Source: Helicobacter_D sp964464895
GTDB taxonomy: Bacteria > Campylobacterota > Campylobacteria > Campylobacterales > Helicobacteraceae
Length of the DNA stretch: 64,000 nt
Direction of reading: 5' to 3'
Assembly: GCA_964464895.1 (NCBI GenBank)
Contig: CAYXGY010000001.1
Coordinates: forward strand, 372,001-436,000
In this document: positions 18,193-26,716 of the stretch, in pieces
Position numbering within the stretch: the first letter of the stretch is position 1
How the letters are laid out: the number at the start of each line of letters is the position of its first letter
Notes under the pieces: generated by a model
Seen by the model: the letters and a program-made list of their open reading frames with translations, nothing else
Database searches by the model: none
Told to the model about the DNA's origin: nothing
Translations under genes and position numbers: made by a program

Positions 18193-18941
18193 TGGAGATT
18201 CTCGCTTATATAATCAATAAGATAGCTTAAAGGCTTGATAAAATCTCCTGTTTGTATATTCTTGCCAATAAATGCGCAATCAAAAAATTTAAACATTCCT
18301 CTGTGTTGAGGATTATTAATTTCATTATAAAAATTTACAGTGGCAAAACACACAAGAGGTAAGATAGGGGGATTATAAGAAATGTCATATTTTTCTTTAA
18401 TGCTAGATTGAGTATTTGCAATCTCCATCAAAAGCTTCCATTTATAAGTTTGCCCAGCTCTTTCACGCAAAGAAGTTTTAAGCGACAAAATTAAACATTT
18501 GTGGAATTGATTTTCAGAATCTAGACCATAAATCACTAAGTCTACATCGGGCTTTTGCGTCTCTTCTCCTACTTTAATATAAAATAAATCTTGCCATTGT
18601 GGAATGGAAGAGATTTTAGAGGTAATAAAAATATTTTGTCCTATATTTCCCTGTGCCTTATTTTTGAGAAACACCCAAATAATCAAATTTGAAAATGCAC
18701 TTCCAGCGATACTTTTTCTTGCTTGATTTGCGTCTCTTATTTCACCTTTTTGGATTCTTTTTTGAATAAGAGTTTCTACTTCATCTTTGCAATCTATAAG
18801 GTAATCATAGAGACGATTAAAAGCTTCTTGCAATCCCACTCTTTGAGTAGAAATATCCGCATTAATTTTTGCAATCATCGGTTGCATATAATATTTAGAT
18901 TCTATTTCTTGCAAAGTTTTTAGTTCGGTTTGATTTAACAT
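18189..18941 (-). CDS. Type II restriction endonuclease, possibly BsaWI-like
   Basis: 250 residues from ATG 18941, only 4 bp after the guaA stop, with GGGAG in the guaA tail as ribosome site. The nuclease core appears as KPDVDLVIYG (130-139), then FHKCLILSLKTSLRERAGQTYKWKLL (147-171) with SLK as the last catalytic element. The SLKTSLRERAGQT..KW pattern recalls the BsaWI family (WCCGGW). Its close packing against guaA and coupling to the SPPY methyltransferase make a role as the restriction partner likely. The family name is from memory and needs a profile search. Confidence 0.7.
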   Translation of the reverse strand: MLNQTELKTLQEIESKYYMQPMIAKINADISTQRVGLQEAFNRLYDYLIDCKDEVETLIQKRIQKGEIRDANQARKSIAGSAFSNLIIWVFLKNKAQGNIGQNIFITSKISSIPQWQDLFYIKVGEETQKPDVDLVIYGLDSENQFHKCLILSLKTSLRERAGQTYKWKLLMEIANTQSSIKEKYDISYNPPILPLVCFATVNFYNEINNPQHRGMFKFFDCAFIGKNIQTGDFIKPLSYLIDYISENLQ

Positions 18942-18945
18942 CTCC

Positions 18946-21900
18946 TCACTCCCACTCAATCGTGCCCGGGGGCTTGCTCGTGATGTCATACACGACACGA
19001 TTAATACCCTGAACTTCGTTAATAATGCGATTAGAGACAGATTCTAAAAAGTCATGCGGCAAATGCGCAAAAGTCGCGGTCATTCCATCGATTGCCTCAA
19101 CCGCTCGCACACAAATCGTATTATCATACGTGCGATTATCGCCCATCACACCCACACTTCTGACATTAAGCAACACACAAAATGCCTGCCATACTTTGTC
19201 ATAATATCCCTGTTTATGGAGCTCTTCTATAAAAATAGAATCCGCTTCGCGTAATAAATCTAAATCTCTCTTATTCACCTCGCCCATAATGCGAATCGCA
19301 AGTCCAGGTCCTGGGAAAGGGTGGCGCATCAACATCGATTCTGGCATTCCTAGCTCTCGCCCTAGTGCCCTCACTTCGTCCTTAAAGAGTTCGCGCAATG
19401 GCTCAACAAGTTCAAATTGCATCCATTCAGGCAAGCCACCAACATTATGATGAGACTTGATTGTTTTAGATGGTCCTTTTACGCTCACCGATTCAATCAC
19501 ATCGGGATAAAGCGTGCCTTGTGCGAGGAATTTTATCTCGCCCTTTTGGTTGTATTTTTTCGCCTCTTTTTCAAAGACTTCGATAAAAGTCTCACCAATG
19601 ATTTTACGCTTAATCTCTGGGTCTATTATGCCCTTAAGTCGTCCCAAAAACAACTCGCTTGCGTCCGCAGTAATCAATGGCACTTTGAGATTCTCTCGAA
19701 ACATTTTCTCTACTGCCTCTCGCTCGCCTTTGCGCAAAAGCCCCGTATCGACAAATACGGGGATAAGATTCTCACCAATGGCACGATAGAGCAAAGCGGC
19801 GACAACGCTAGAATCGACACCGCCACTTACGGCACATAAAACCTTGCTTGTCGTTGGCTTTTTGGTGCTTTTAGCGGATTGTTCGCTCGGTGCTTGGTCA
19901 TTACCCTTGAGGTAACTCCCTTCGCCCCTTGCTCCAAAGCCACTAAAATCCCCTAAAAATCCTTCCGACTTAGAGTCTTTGGTGGAATCTTTAGATTCTG
20001 GCTTCTTAGAATCCGCGCGACAAGGACACGAAAGCAAATGATCATTCACCATTCCAATCGCTTGCATATACGCATACATTATCGTGCTACCCACAAACTT
20101 AAAGCCGCGTTTTTGTAAATCTTTGCTAATCTTATCCGAAAGCGGTGTTTTCGCGGGTATTTCGCTCACAGACGCAAAATGATTGATAATCGGCTTGCCC
20201 TCGACAAAGCCCCAAATATATTTATCAAAACTCCCAAATTCTTTTTGAATCTCCAAAAACAACTTGGCATTGTGAATCGCCGATTCTATCTTGATATGAT
20301 TGCGAATAATGCTTTCATTATTCATTAATTCTTGAATTTTTGCTTCATCATAGTGTGCAATAACTTTTGGGTCAAAATCATCAAATACTGCCCGAAATGC
20401 CTCACGCTTTTTTAGAATCGTAATCCAACTAAGCCCTGCCTGCATTGTTTCGAGCACGAGAAATTCAAAGAGTTTTCTATCCTCATGCAACGGCACGCCC
20501 CATTCTGTATCGTGATAATCCTCGTAGAGTTTGCGCAATTGCTCATTTTTATCCGTTGCCCATGCGCAACGTCTGTTTTCTAAAACCTCCCCAACTCCAA
20601 GCCCCAAAGACTTTTGCAAATCTGCACATGGTATGCTTAATGGAATCAGCTTGAATTTGCCCGAATCGTAAGGAAAAATCGGTTTCGCTCCTGTCTTTTT
20701 GAAACCTAAATGATAATAAAATTCTAACGCCCACTCGCAGCTATTGACATTGATGATTTCAAAACCACTCAAATATCGCTTCACCGCCTCTTTGATTAAA
20801 GATTTGCCGATACCTCTCTTAAAAGATTTGGGCTCAACAAAAAGCAATGTAATTTCATTCTGAACGAGCGCAATAAAACCAAGCCATTTTGTATTATCAT
20901 ACGCAATAAGAATATGCTCGGCTTTCTTAAGATAATCATCTCGCACGACTTCTCTTCTGCGGGCAATAAGCATTTGGCTTATTTCGCTTGTTGCTTTTAC
21001 AGAATCTTCCCATATTTGTAGAAGTTTTTCTATGATTTGTTCTTTTTGAATATCCTCACAAGCCTCTTGAAATGTCATCAACATTAGGGCAGATTCAATG
21101 CCCACAATTGCGCGCAATTGAGCAATTTCATTCTCGGCAAAATTGCGCATATTCCAACTCGTATCACTCCCGCAAATCTCCACTGCAAAATTACGCAAAA
21201 TCTGCCCGCCACATTCACTATGCACAACTTCGGGGTGAAATTGCAACGCATAAATCTTGCGCTTCAAATCCGCAATTGCACAATAATGCGTATTGCCGGA
21301 CTTTGCAATTTCTTTAAAGCCCTGCGGGATAGATTCCACCTTATCGGCGTGGCTCATCCATACGACAGAATTTTGCTTGACATCGTGAAACAACCTATGA
21401 GATTCCAAATGCTGCGCTAAATTCTTGCTTTTTACCTCAAAATGAACGATAGGAAGATTTCTTCCTTTGCTATCTTTTGCGCTCCGCCCGCTCTCGCAGA
21501 ATCCCAAATACTTATAAAATGCCAATCCTTGCGTATTGTCAGCATTGCAGTCTAATTGGATACTTTCATATTGTTTTAATTTTCTCTCATAGGCTTCTCG
21601 TATCAAAGCCTTACCCACGCCTCTTTTAAAGAATTTTGGAGAAACAAACAACATATCAATTTTATTGTTTTCAAATCCAATAAAACCTACAAAATCGTCA
21701 GAAGCAGTCGCAACAAGAATATTTTCTGCGCTTTGTAGTCGTTTGCTTACCTCCTCTTTAATTTCTGCAATGGCAGATTCTACCAAAAATTCATGACTTG
21801 AACGCACGGAATCTTCCCATAAATCTATCAGCGCATTCAGCATTGCAGGGAATTTTTGGTGATTAAACTCACTAAAGGTTAGTTGCTGCTCCAAATTTAG

Positions 21901-22233
21901 AAATTCCAACACCGCCTTACCGAACTCCTGCGCATCGGCTTTGATGACTTTGCCACCAAAATAATGTGCAATAATATGCAAACCATAGCAGATTCCAAGA
22001 ATCGGAATCCCGAGCGTGAAAATCGCATCATCAGGCTTGTAGGCACCCTCCTCATACACGCTTGCAGGACCACCGCTTAGGATAATACCTTTGGGATTCC
22101 TTGCTCTTATGGATTCTATACTCTCAAAGTAAGGCACAATCTCGGTATAAACTCCGACTTCTCGTAATCTTCTTGCAATGAGCTGTGTGTATTGACTGCC
22201 AAAATCTAGCACTAAAATTTGAACATTATTCAT
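18946..22233 (-). CDS. guaA: GMP synthetase carrying two inserted GNAT domains and a 3-methyladenine DNA glycosylase I domain
   Basis: A 1095-residue open frame; normal GuaA is about 510. Order from ATG 22233: glutaminase part 1 (1-110, nucleophile C82 in GICYG); GNAT acetyltransferase (about 112-264, RGVGKA); glutaminase part 2 (265-376, WMSHADKV, H333 and E335 in QFHPEV); second GNAT (384-536, RGIGKS); DNA-3-methyladenine glycosylase I (554-738, zinc ligands C556, H574, H732, C736, catalytic E595); a Ser/Lys-rich linker (739-796); PP-loop SGGVDSS (S803) and dimerisation domain to the normal PPGTIEWE end. All catalytic residues of every module are present and no stop intervenes, so it is probably expressed. 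GMP synthesis from XMP is the core role; fused repair and acetylation activities are inferred. TTG 22245 is a less likely start. Confidence 0.93.
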   Translation of the reverse strand: MNNVQILVLDFGSQYTQLIARRLREVGVYTEIVPYFESIESIRARNPKGIILSGGPASVYEEGAYKPDDAIFTLGIPILGICYGLHIIAHYFGGKVIKADAQEFGKAVLEFLNLEQQLTFSEFNHQKFPAMLNALIDLWEDSVRSSHEFLVESAIAEIKEEVSKRLQSAENILVATASDDFVGFIGFENNKIDMLFVSPKFFKRGVGKALIREAYERKLKQYESIQLDCNADNTQGLAFYKYLGFCESGRSAKDSKGRNLPIVHFEVKSKNLAQHLESHRLFHDVKQNSVVWMSHADKVESIPQGFKEIAKSGNTHYCAIADLKRKIYALQFHPEVVHSECGGQILRNFAVEICGSDTSWNMRNFAENEIAQLRAIVGIESALMLMTFQEACEDIQKEQIIEKLLQIWEDSVKATSEISQMLIARRREVVRDDYLKKAEHILIAYDNTKWLGFIALVQNEITLLFVEPKSFKRGIGKSLIKEAVKRYLSGFEIINVNSCEWALEFYYHLGFKKTGAKPIFPYDSGKFKLIPLSIPCADLQKSLGLGVGEVLENRRCAWATDKNEQLRKLYEDYHDTEWGVPLHEDRKLFEFLVLETMQAGLSWITILKKREAFRAVFDDFDPKVIAHYDEAKIQELMNNESIIRNHIKIESAIHNAKLFLEIQKEFGSFDKYIWGFVEGKPIINHFASVSEIPAKTPLSDKISKDLQKRGFKFVGSTIMYAYMQAIGMVNDHLLSCPCRADSKKPESKDSTKDSKSEGFLGDFSGFGARGEGSYLKGNDQAPSEQSAKSTKKPTTSKVLCAVSGGVDSSVVAALLYRAIGENLIPVFVDTGLLRKGEREAVEKMFRENLKVPLITADASELFLGRLKGIIDPEIKRKIIGETFIEVFEKEAKKYNQKGEIKFLAQGTLYPDVIESVSVKGPSKTIKSHHNVGGLPEWMQFELVEPLRELFKDEVRALGRELGMPESMLMRHPFPGPGLAIRIMGEVNKRDLDLLREADSIFIEELHKQGYYDKVWQAFCVLLNVRSVGVMGDNRTYDNTICVRAVEAIDGMTATFAHLPHDFLESVSNRIINEVQGINRVVYDITSKPPGTIEWE

Positions 22234-22310
22234 CTTTTTCCCCAAATATAATTTTTCGCAATCATAGCCTAAACTTGCTTATTACAATATTTTCGGGAAA
22301 AAGATTAATG

Positions 22311-23714
22311 CTAAAAAAACCAACGCCAATAAAGCATTCCAAAGAAAATAATCAACACAATTCCAGCTAAACTTAAAAGAATCCCAAATCTAAACATATC
22401 CCAGATTTTTACCCCACCCTTGCTAAAAACTATTGCATTGGGTGGCGTAGAAATAGGAAACATAAAGGAAAATCCCACGCAAATCGTTGCAATCAACATC
22501 ACCAAGCTTTGCATTTGCGGGTCTAAAAAATCTTTCGTGGAAGCGAAAATAGCAGAAAGCAGAATCGCAATCAGAGCCGTAGAGCTGATAAACATTGTCA
22601 GACATAAAACCAAGAGACAAACACAAGAAAGAAAAATCAAAATAGGTAAAGAGCCAAAATACTCAAAGATTGGCTTAAAAGCGTCCCCTAGCTGCATTTT
22701 GGCAATCGCCATTGCAATACAAAACCCCGCACCAAACAAAAACATTACCTCAAAAGGAACTGCTTTAGAATCCTCCCAGCGCAAACAACCCACTTTAGGA
22801 ACAAACATCAAAAGCCCAAAACTAAGTAAAAGGATATTTTCATTAAACCCTAGTCCGTCATAAATTGGCTTAATCGGAGAATTAAGCAGAAGTAGCAAAA
22901 GCAAAACCCCTATCAAAAACAAAAGTTTTTTGTGCTCAAAGGTTACTTTAATATCCTCAAAAGCGTCAATTTTAAGCTCCTCATTGCCAAGATTATAAGA
23001 AAGAACCTTAATCATCACATAAAGCATACATAAAGTCAAAGGCAACATCATAAAAATCCAAGCAGCAAAGCCAATGCTCTCAAACTGCACGGTTTCTAAG
23101 AATCCTAAAAAAATGAGATTTGGAGGAGTGCCAATAGGCGTAGTGATTCCACTAATGCTAGCCCCAAAGGCAACGGCTAACAAAAACCTACTCTTCAAAA
23201 CCTCATCTTGCGTAATAGAAAAGGCAATCGGTATCAATAAAAGTGCCACGGTAGAGTTAGACAGCACACTACCTAAAGCGACACTCGCCACTCCAAGCGC
23301 AGTCAAAACCCCCTTAGGCGTAGCAGGAAAACGGCTCAAGAACTTTCTGGCAATGATTTTATGCAAACCAATCTTTTCCACCCCAATAGCAAGCATAAAT
23401 CCACCCAAAAACAAGAAAATAATAGGATTTGCGTAATTGCTCGTTGCACTTTTGACATCTAAGATTCCAAAAGCAGGAAACAAAATAATAGGAAGCAGGG
23501 AAACAATGCCTAGTGGCAAGGCTTCGTTAATCCATAGGGTAATCAACAAAAACAAAATGCCAATAAAAGCCCCCACCTCAAAAGAAGCCGAAAAATAATA
23601 AACACTCAAAAAACCCGCCACAAGAGCGCAAAAAATAGCCAAACTTAAACCCGATAGAATCTGAAAATGTGTTTTAAACTTCAATCTTTTGCGCAATCGT
23701 GGTCTTAGTTTCAT
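22311..23714 (-). CDS. Sodium-coupled anion transporter of the DASS/SLC13 family
   Basis: A 467-residue membrane protein with about 11-12 hydrophobic segments. Family signatures are present: SNSTVALLLIPI, the ion-binding TTPIGTPPNLIFLG, a second SSTALIAILLSAI, and SFMFPISTPPNAIVF with the ITTPI/ISTPP hairpin repeat. Members import dicarboxylates, citrate or sulfate with Na+. Substrate cannot be decided. The highly basic N-terminus (KLRPRLRKRLKFK) fits the positive-inside rule. It lies 77 bp upstream of guaA in the same direction and is divergent from the SnoaL-like gene. Confidence 0.85.
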   Translation of the reverse strand: MKLRPRLRKRLKFKTHFQILSGLSLAIFCALVAGFLSVYYFSASFEVGAFIGILFLLITLWINEALPLGIVSLLPIILFPAFGILDVKSATSNYANPIIFLFLGGFMLAIGVEKIGLHKIIARKFLSRFPATPKGVLTALGVASVALGSVLSNSTVALLLIPIAFSITQDEVLKSRFLLAVAFGASISGITTPIGTPPNLIFLGFLETVQFESIGFAAWIFMMLPLTLCMLYVMIKVLSYNLGNEELKIDAFEDIKVTFEHKKLLFLIGVLLLLLLLNSPIKPIYDGLGFNENILLLSFGLLMFVPKVGCLRWEDSKAVPFEVMFLFGAGFCIAMAIAKMQLGDAFKPIFEYFGSLPILIFLSCVCLLVLCLTMFISSTALIAILLSAIFASTKDFLDPQMQSLVMLIATICVGFSFMFPISTPPNAIVFSKGGVKIWDMFRFGILLSLAGIVLIIFFGMLYWRWFF

Positions 23715-23944
23715 TGATTACCCTTTGAAATATGTTTTTTTCTTAAAATTGTATCATAAGTGCAAATGAAACTTTAAGAGATTCTTTATATTATGAGCAA
23801 TTTAGAATGTGAAACCAAAGAATCCCTTTTAATGAACCCCTCGCATAGATTATTCAATCCAAATCACATTCAAACCCCACAATGACACCATTCACTTATT
23901 TTTTCTCTTTGCTTTGTCGCTTAAAGATTTTAATATAAATCTGA

Positions 23945-23961
23945 TATAATAATTATTATTT
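23945..23961 (+). promoter_or_regulatory. -10 box overlapped by a candidate Fur operator
   Basis: TATAAT at 23945-23950 lies 30 bp before the SnoaL-like ATG. Overlapping it, 23947-23961 reads TAATAATTATTATTT, 14 of 15 positions of the iron-loaded Helicobacter Fur operator consensus TAATAATnATTATTA (from memory). Binding here would block RNA polymerase. Confidence 0.55.
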
Positions 23962-23979
23962 TAAATAAGGATTCTATAT

Positions 23980-24393
23980 ATGAACGCGGCACAACAAAAT
24001 ATCAAGACGATGAAAAAATTTCAAATAATGATTAATACCGCAGATGAAAAAATGGCAGACGCATTGATAGACAAAAATGCGCCATTTTTGACCCCCGCAT
24101 CGCCTGAGCCTTTGTATGGTGGCAAAGGCTACCTTTCTCTTGTGCATTGGTTAAGAAAATCCTTTTCAAATGTGCAATGGACGATGCAAGACATTATAGC
24201 CGAAGATGACAAAGTCGCTGTTATGTGGGAATGTAGTGGCACAAATAACGGACAATTTATAGACATTCCCGCAACAGGCAAAACATTTAAAACAACTTTT
24301 ATGAATTTTTATTATTTCAACGAAAATGGCAAAATCATAAAAGACATTGCAGGAGTTGGAATGATTGGAATCATTCAGGCTTTAAAAAACTAA
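23980..24393 (+). CDS. SnoaL-like (NTF2 fold) protein
   Basis: 137 residues forming one NTF2-like domain: TMKKFQIMINTADEKMADALIDKNAPF, YGGKGYLSLVHWLRKSFSNVQWTMQDIIAEDDKVAVMWECSGTN, then ATGKTFKTTFMNFYYFNENGKI. These are features of the SnoaL/ester-cyclase-like group, which mostly has unknown substrates. No signal peptide. It stands alone as a plus-strand gene with its own promoter, preceded by AAGG nine bases before the ATG, and a hairpin terminator follows. A candidate Fur site over the -10 suggests iron control. Confidence 0.72.
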   Translation: MNAAQQNIKTMKKFQIMINTADEKMADALIDKNAPFLTPASPEPLYGGKGYLSLVHWLRKSFSNVQWTMQDIIAEDDKVAVMWECSGTNNGQFIDIPATGKTFKTTFMNFYYFNENGKIIKDIAGVGMIGIIQALKN

Positions 24394-24403
24394 GAGACGT
24401 AAT

Positions 24404-24436
24404 AAAAGCAGTGGAAATTGTGAATTTCACGCTTTT
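24404..24436. terminator. Hairpin between convergent genes
   Basis: AAAAGC ... GCTTTT arms with an inner GTG-AAATT / AATTTCAC stem and small bulges; it lies 11 bp after the SnoaL-like stop and 27 bp before the arsB stop. A-tract and T-tract flanks make it usable from both sides. Confidence 0.65.
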
Positions 24437-24462
24437 AATGGCTAAAACAAGTGTATCAGTGA

Positions 24463-25776
24463 TTAAATCCAAATCACGTTCAAATACAATCCTATAATGG
24501 CGCAAAACAGCACTACTGCACTAAAGCAAAAGGCGAGAGCTAAATATCTAAAAAGTGGAATCAAGATTCCATATCTTCTTAAACTCACAAGCCATAAAAG
24601 TGTCGCGAGCGAGCCAATGGGTGTGAATTTTGAACCAATGTTGCAACCCAATAAATGCGCAAAAACTAAGGATAAATCGCTCACTTCCTTTAAAACTAAA
24701 TCCCCAAGCATAATCATTGGCAAATTATTAATCAAACTGCTTCCAAATGCGCTCAAAAACCCAATACTAAGGAGACTTAAAAATCTACCTTGCTCTCCAA
24801 TGCGAGAGATTCCACTTTGCAAAATCTCTAACAACCCAGCATTTTTAAGCCCATAGACTACGATAAATAACCCGAGACTAAAAATCACCACACTAAAGGG
24901 CGATTCCTTGAGTAACTGAAGCGGTGCGATTCTACCTAGCTTTACTCCATAGCCAACCGCCAAAATTGCACATAATCCCACAAAAAGACAAAGTGGAATC
25001 TTAAAATATGTTGCTAATGCTGCACAACTTGGCAAAAGTGCAAGCAATGCAAAACAAAAGCAAATCCCAAATTTGCTTAAAGATTCTTGTCTAAAACGGC
25101 TTGTTAATATGAGTTTTTGAGGTAATTTTGCTCCCAACAAATACCAAAAAACTAAGAGTGAAGCAAGGATTGCAAAACCTTGCGGCAAAGCCATAAAGCG
25201 TAGAAATTCCACAAAAGGAATCGCGAAAAAAGACGCGGTTAGGATATTTGTAAGATTGGATAAAATAAAAAGATTAGAGGCAAAATCACTCATAAATCCC
25301 ATAAAAAGTAAGAAAATTACCAAAGGCGCATAGAATCCTGCATTCCTATTGGTAAAAAGCGCAAACATTAGTGGCGTAAGCACCAAAATTGCCCCATCAT
25401 TTGCAAAAAATGTCGCCAAAAATGCTCCAAAAAGCACCAAAAAAATAAAAAGCTTCCAACTCGCACAATAGAATATCTCCTCATCTAATTCTTTACCCTG
25501 CTCCTTTGTTGCTTTCACTCCTGCAAAACACAAAATCCGATATGCCAAGAAATCAAAGAATAAAATGCGCTCCAATGCAAGTGTTAAAACAATTAATCCC
25601 ACTAAAACCAAAGTGGAATCCCAAACCATACTCCACACAAATCCTACATCGCTTAAATTCACGATTCCAAACGCAAGAGCAAGCAATGCGCCCAATACGC
25701 TTATCGCCCATATTGGAATCCCAAAGGGGCGCGTATAAATCAAAAGCATCACACATATGAATAAACAATATGCCAT
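24463..25776 (-). CDS. arsB: ArsB-family arsenite/anion transporter
   Basis: 437 residues with about 11 membrane segments. Signatures: LSDVGFVWSMVWDSTLVLVGLIVLTLALER, FFANDGAILVLTPLM, LSNLTNILTA and the second-half repeat LINNLPMIMLGDLVL ... LLGCNIGSKFTPIGSLATLLWL. ArsB extrudes arsenite or antimonite in exchange for protons. No arsR or arsC neighbour is present, so induction by arsenic is not supported and the family could have another anion. It follows the MnmC-like gene by 24 bp on the same strand. Confidence 0.85.
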   Translation of the reverse strand: MAYCLFICVMLLIYTRPFGIPIWAISVLGALLALAFGIVNLSDVGFVWSMVWDSTLVLVGLIVLTLALERILFFDFLAYRILCFAGVKATKEQGKELDEEIFYCASWKLFIFLVLFGAFLATFFANDGAILVLTPLMFALFTNRNAGFYAPLVIFLLFMGFMSDFASNLFILSNLTNILTASFFAIPFVEFLRFMALPQGFAILASLLVFWYLLGAKLPQKLILTSRFRQESLSKFGICFCFALLALLPSCAALATYFKIPLCLFVGLCAILAVGYGVKLGRIAPLQLLKESPFSVVIFSLGLFIVVYGLKNAGLLEILQSGISRIGEQGRFLSLLSIGFLSAFGSSLINNLPMIMLGDLVLKEVSDLSLVFAHLLGCNIGSKFTPIGSLATLLWLVSLRRYGILIPLFRYLALAFCFSAVVLFCAIIGLYLNVIWI

Positions 25777-25800
25777 TAAATTGCAATCCCAAATAAAAAA

Positions 25801-26571
25801 CTATTCATCGTATAATCCCCAAAGATTCGGATTTGTCTTGATTTTATGCGCAAGATTTATAGGCGTAATTTGCAAAACATTCTCCAATACTAGAGGAGGA
25901 ATCTCTTGCGTTTTGGTCAGGATAATGGAATCTCGCACAGATTTTTGCCGCAGTTTATAAGCATAAAAACCCGCAAGAAACGCAGAATAAAGCATAGAGG
26001 AATGATGGCTATAAGTAGTGATGATAACATTCTTTGTGCTCAAGGCACACAGGGTTTTAAAATACTCATAAGTCCATAAATTACGATTCTTTGCAGGGCT
26101 AAAAGGGTCTTGAAAAATGAGATTAAAAGGAATCCTGCTAGAGACACTCTTAAGATGATTTAAACTCTCCCTTGCATCTCCTACATACAGGGTAATTTCA
26201 AGATTTTGTTCTCGGTAAAAATGTCTCTGGATTAGGGATTCCAAAATCACGCGTTGCGATTCTAGCTCGTTTGGATAGGGGTGTGTTAAGAGTTGCGATA
26301 AAAGATGAGAATCCAATTCGGGAGAATAAATCAAAATCTTGCCCTTAAAACCTTGCAAACGCGCCATATATATCAAACAAAGCGTATTAAATCCAAGCCC
26401 AAAGCAAATATCAAGCACAGACAGAATCGGCTCGTAAAACTTTAGCGCAAGAGCTGGCAAAATATGTTTGTGCAAAGTCTCTTGTAATGCACCGTCTTTT
26501 GCACTATGATAAGCCTCACAAAATTGTTCATTATAGAGTGTTACACTAGAATCTTCTGTCAAAATCTGCAT
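25801..26571 (-). CDS. MnmC-type tRNA methyltransferase domain protein
   Basis: 256 residues from ATG 26571. The SAM-binding motif LDICFGLGFNTLCLIY and the catalytic-loop phrase FQDPFSPAKNRNLWTYEYF belong to the MnmC methyltransferase domain (PF05430), which methylates nm5s2U34 to mnm5s2U34 in certain tRNAs. The FAD oxidase domain of bifunctional MnmC is absent, so this is the MnmD-like single-domain form. Whether it also acts on free tRNA intermediates is unknown. ATG 26604 would add 11 residues not typical of the family. Confidence 0.78.
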   Translation of the reverse strand: MQILTEDSSVTLYNEQFCEAYHSAKDGALQETLHKHILPALALKFYEPILSVLDICFGLGFNTLCLIYMARLQGFKGKILIYSPELDSHLLSQLLTHPYPNELESQRVILESLIQRHFYREQNLEITLYVGDARESLNHLKSVSSRIPFNLIFQDPFSPAKNRNLWTYEYFKTLCALSTKNVIITTYSHHSSMLYSAFLAGFYAYKLRQKSVRDSIILTKTQEIPPLVLENVLQITPINLAHKIKTNPNLWGLYDE

Positions 26572-26665
26572 CTTTTTGCTTCTTTTTAAAGTGTAAATTA
26601 ACACATAATTTTATACAATTTTAGTTATTTTTTCAAAATTTCTTATTTTAAGACACTGCTCCACC

Positions 26666-26671
26666 TATAAT
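26666..26671 (+). promoter_or_regulatory. -10 element of the accD promoter
   Basis: TATAAT 46 bp before the accD ATG, in an A+T-rich setting and without a clear -35, the usual form for the main Helicobacter sigma factor. It sits between divergent mnmC-like and accD genes. Confidence 0.55.
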
Positions 26672-26716
26672 TTGTGGAATCGTGAAGCGAAAGCTATTTA
26701 AGTTTAAGGAAATCAA

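Noticed and set aside
7000..18941. Direct repeat of the guaA tail as island att site
   Set aside because: I looked for CACTCAATCGTGCC-like copies across the island and around 5500-7020 and found none.
19846..22233. Inteins as an explanation for the over-long guaA
   Set aside because: The inserted blocks are recognisable GNAT and TAG enzymes with their own catalytic residues; no splicing-junction Cys/Ser or HN motifs were found.
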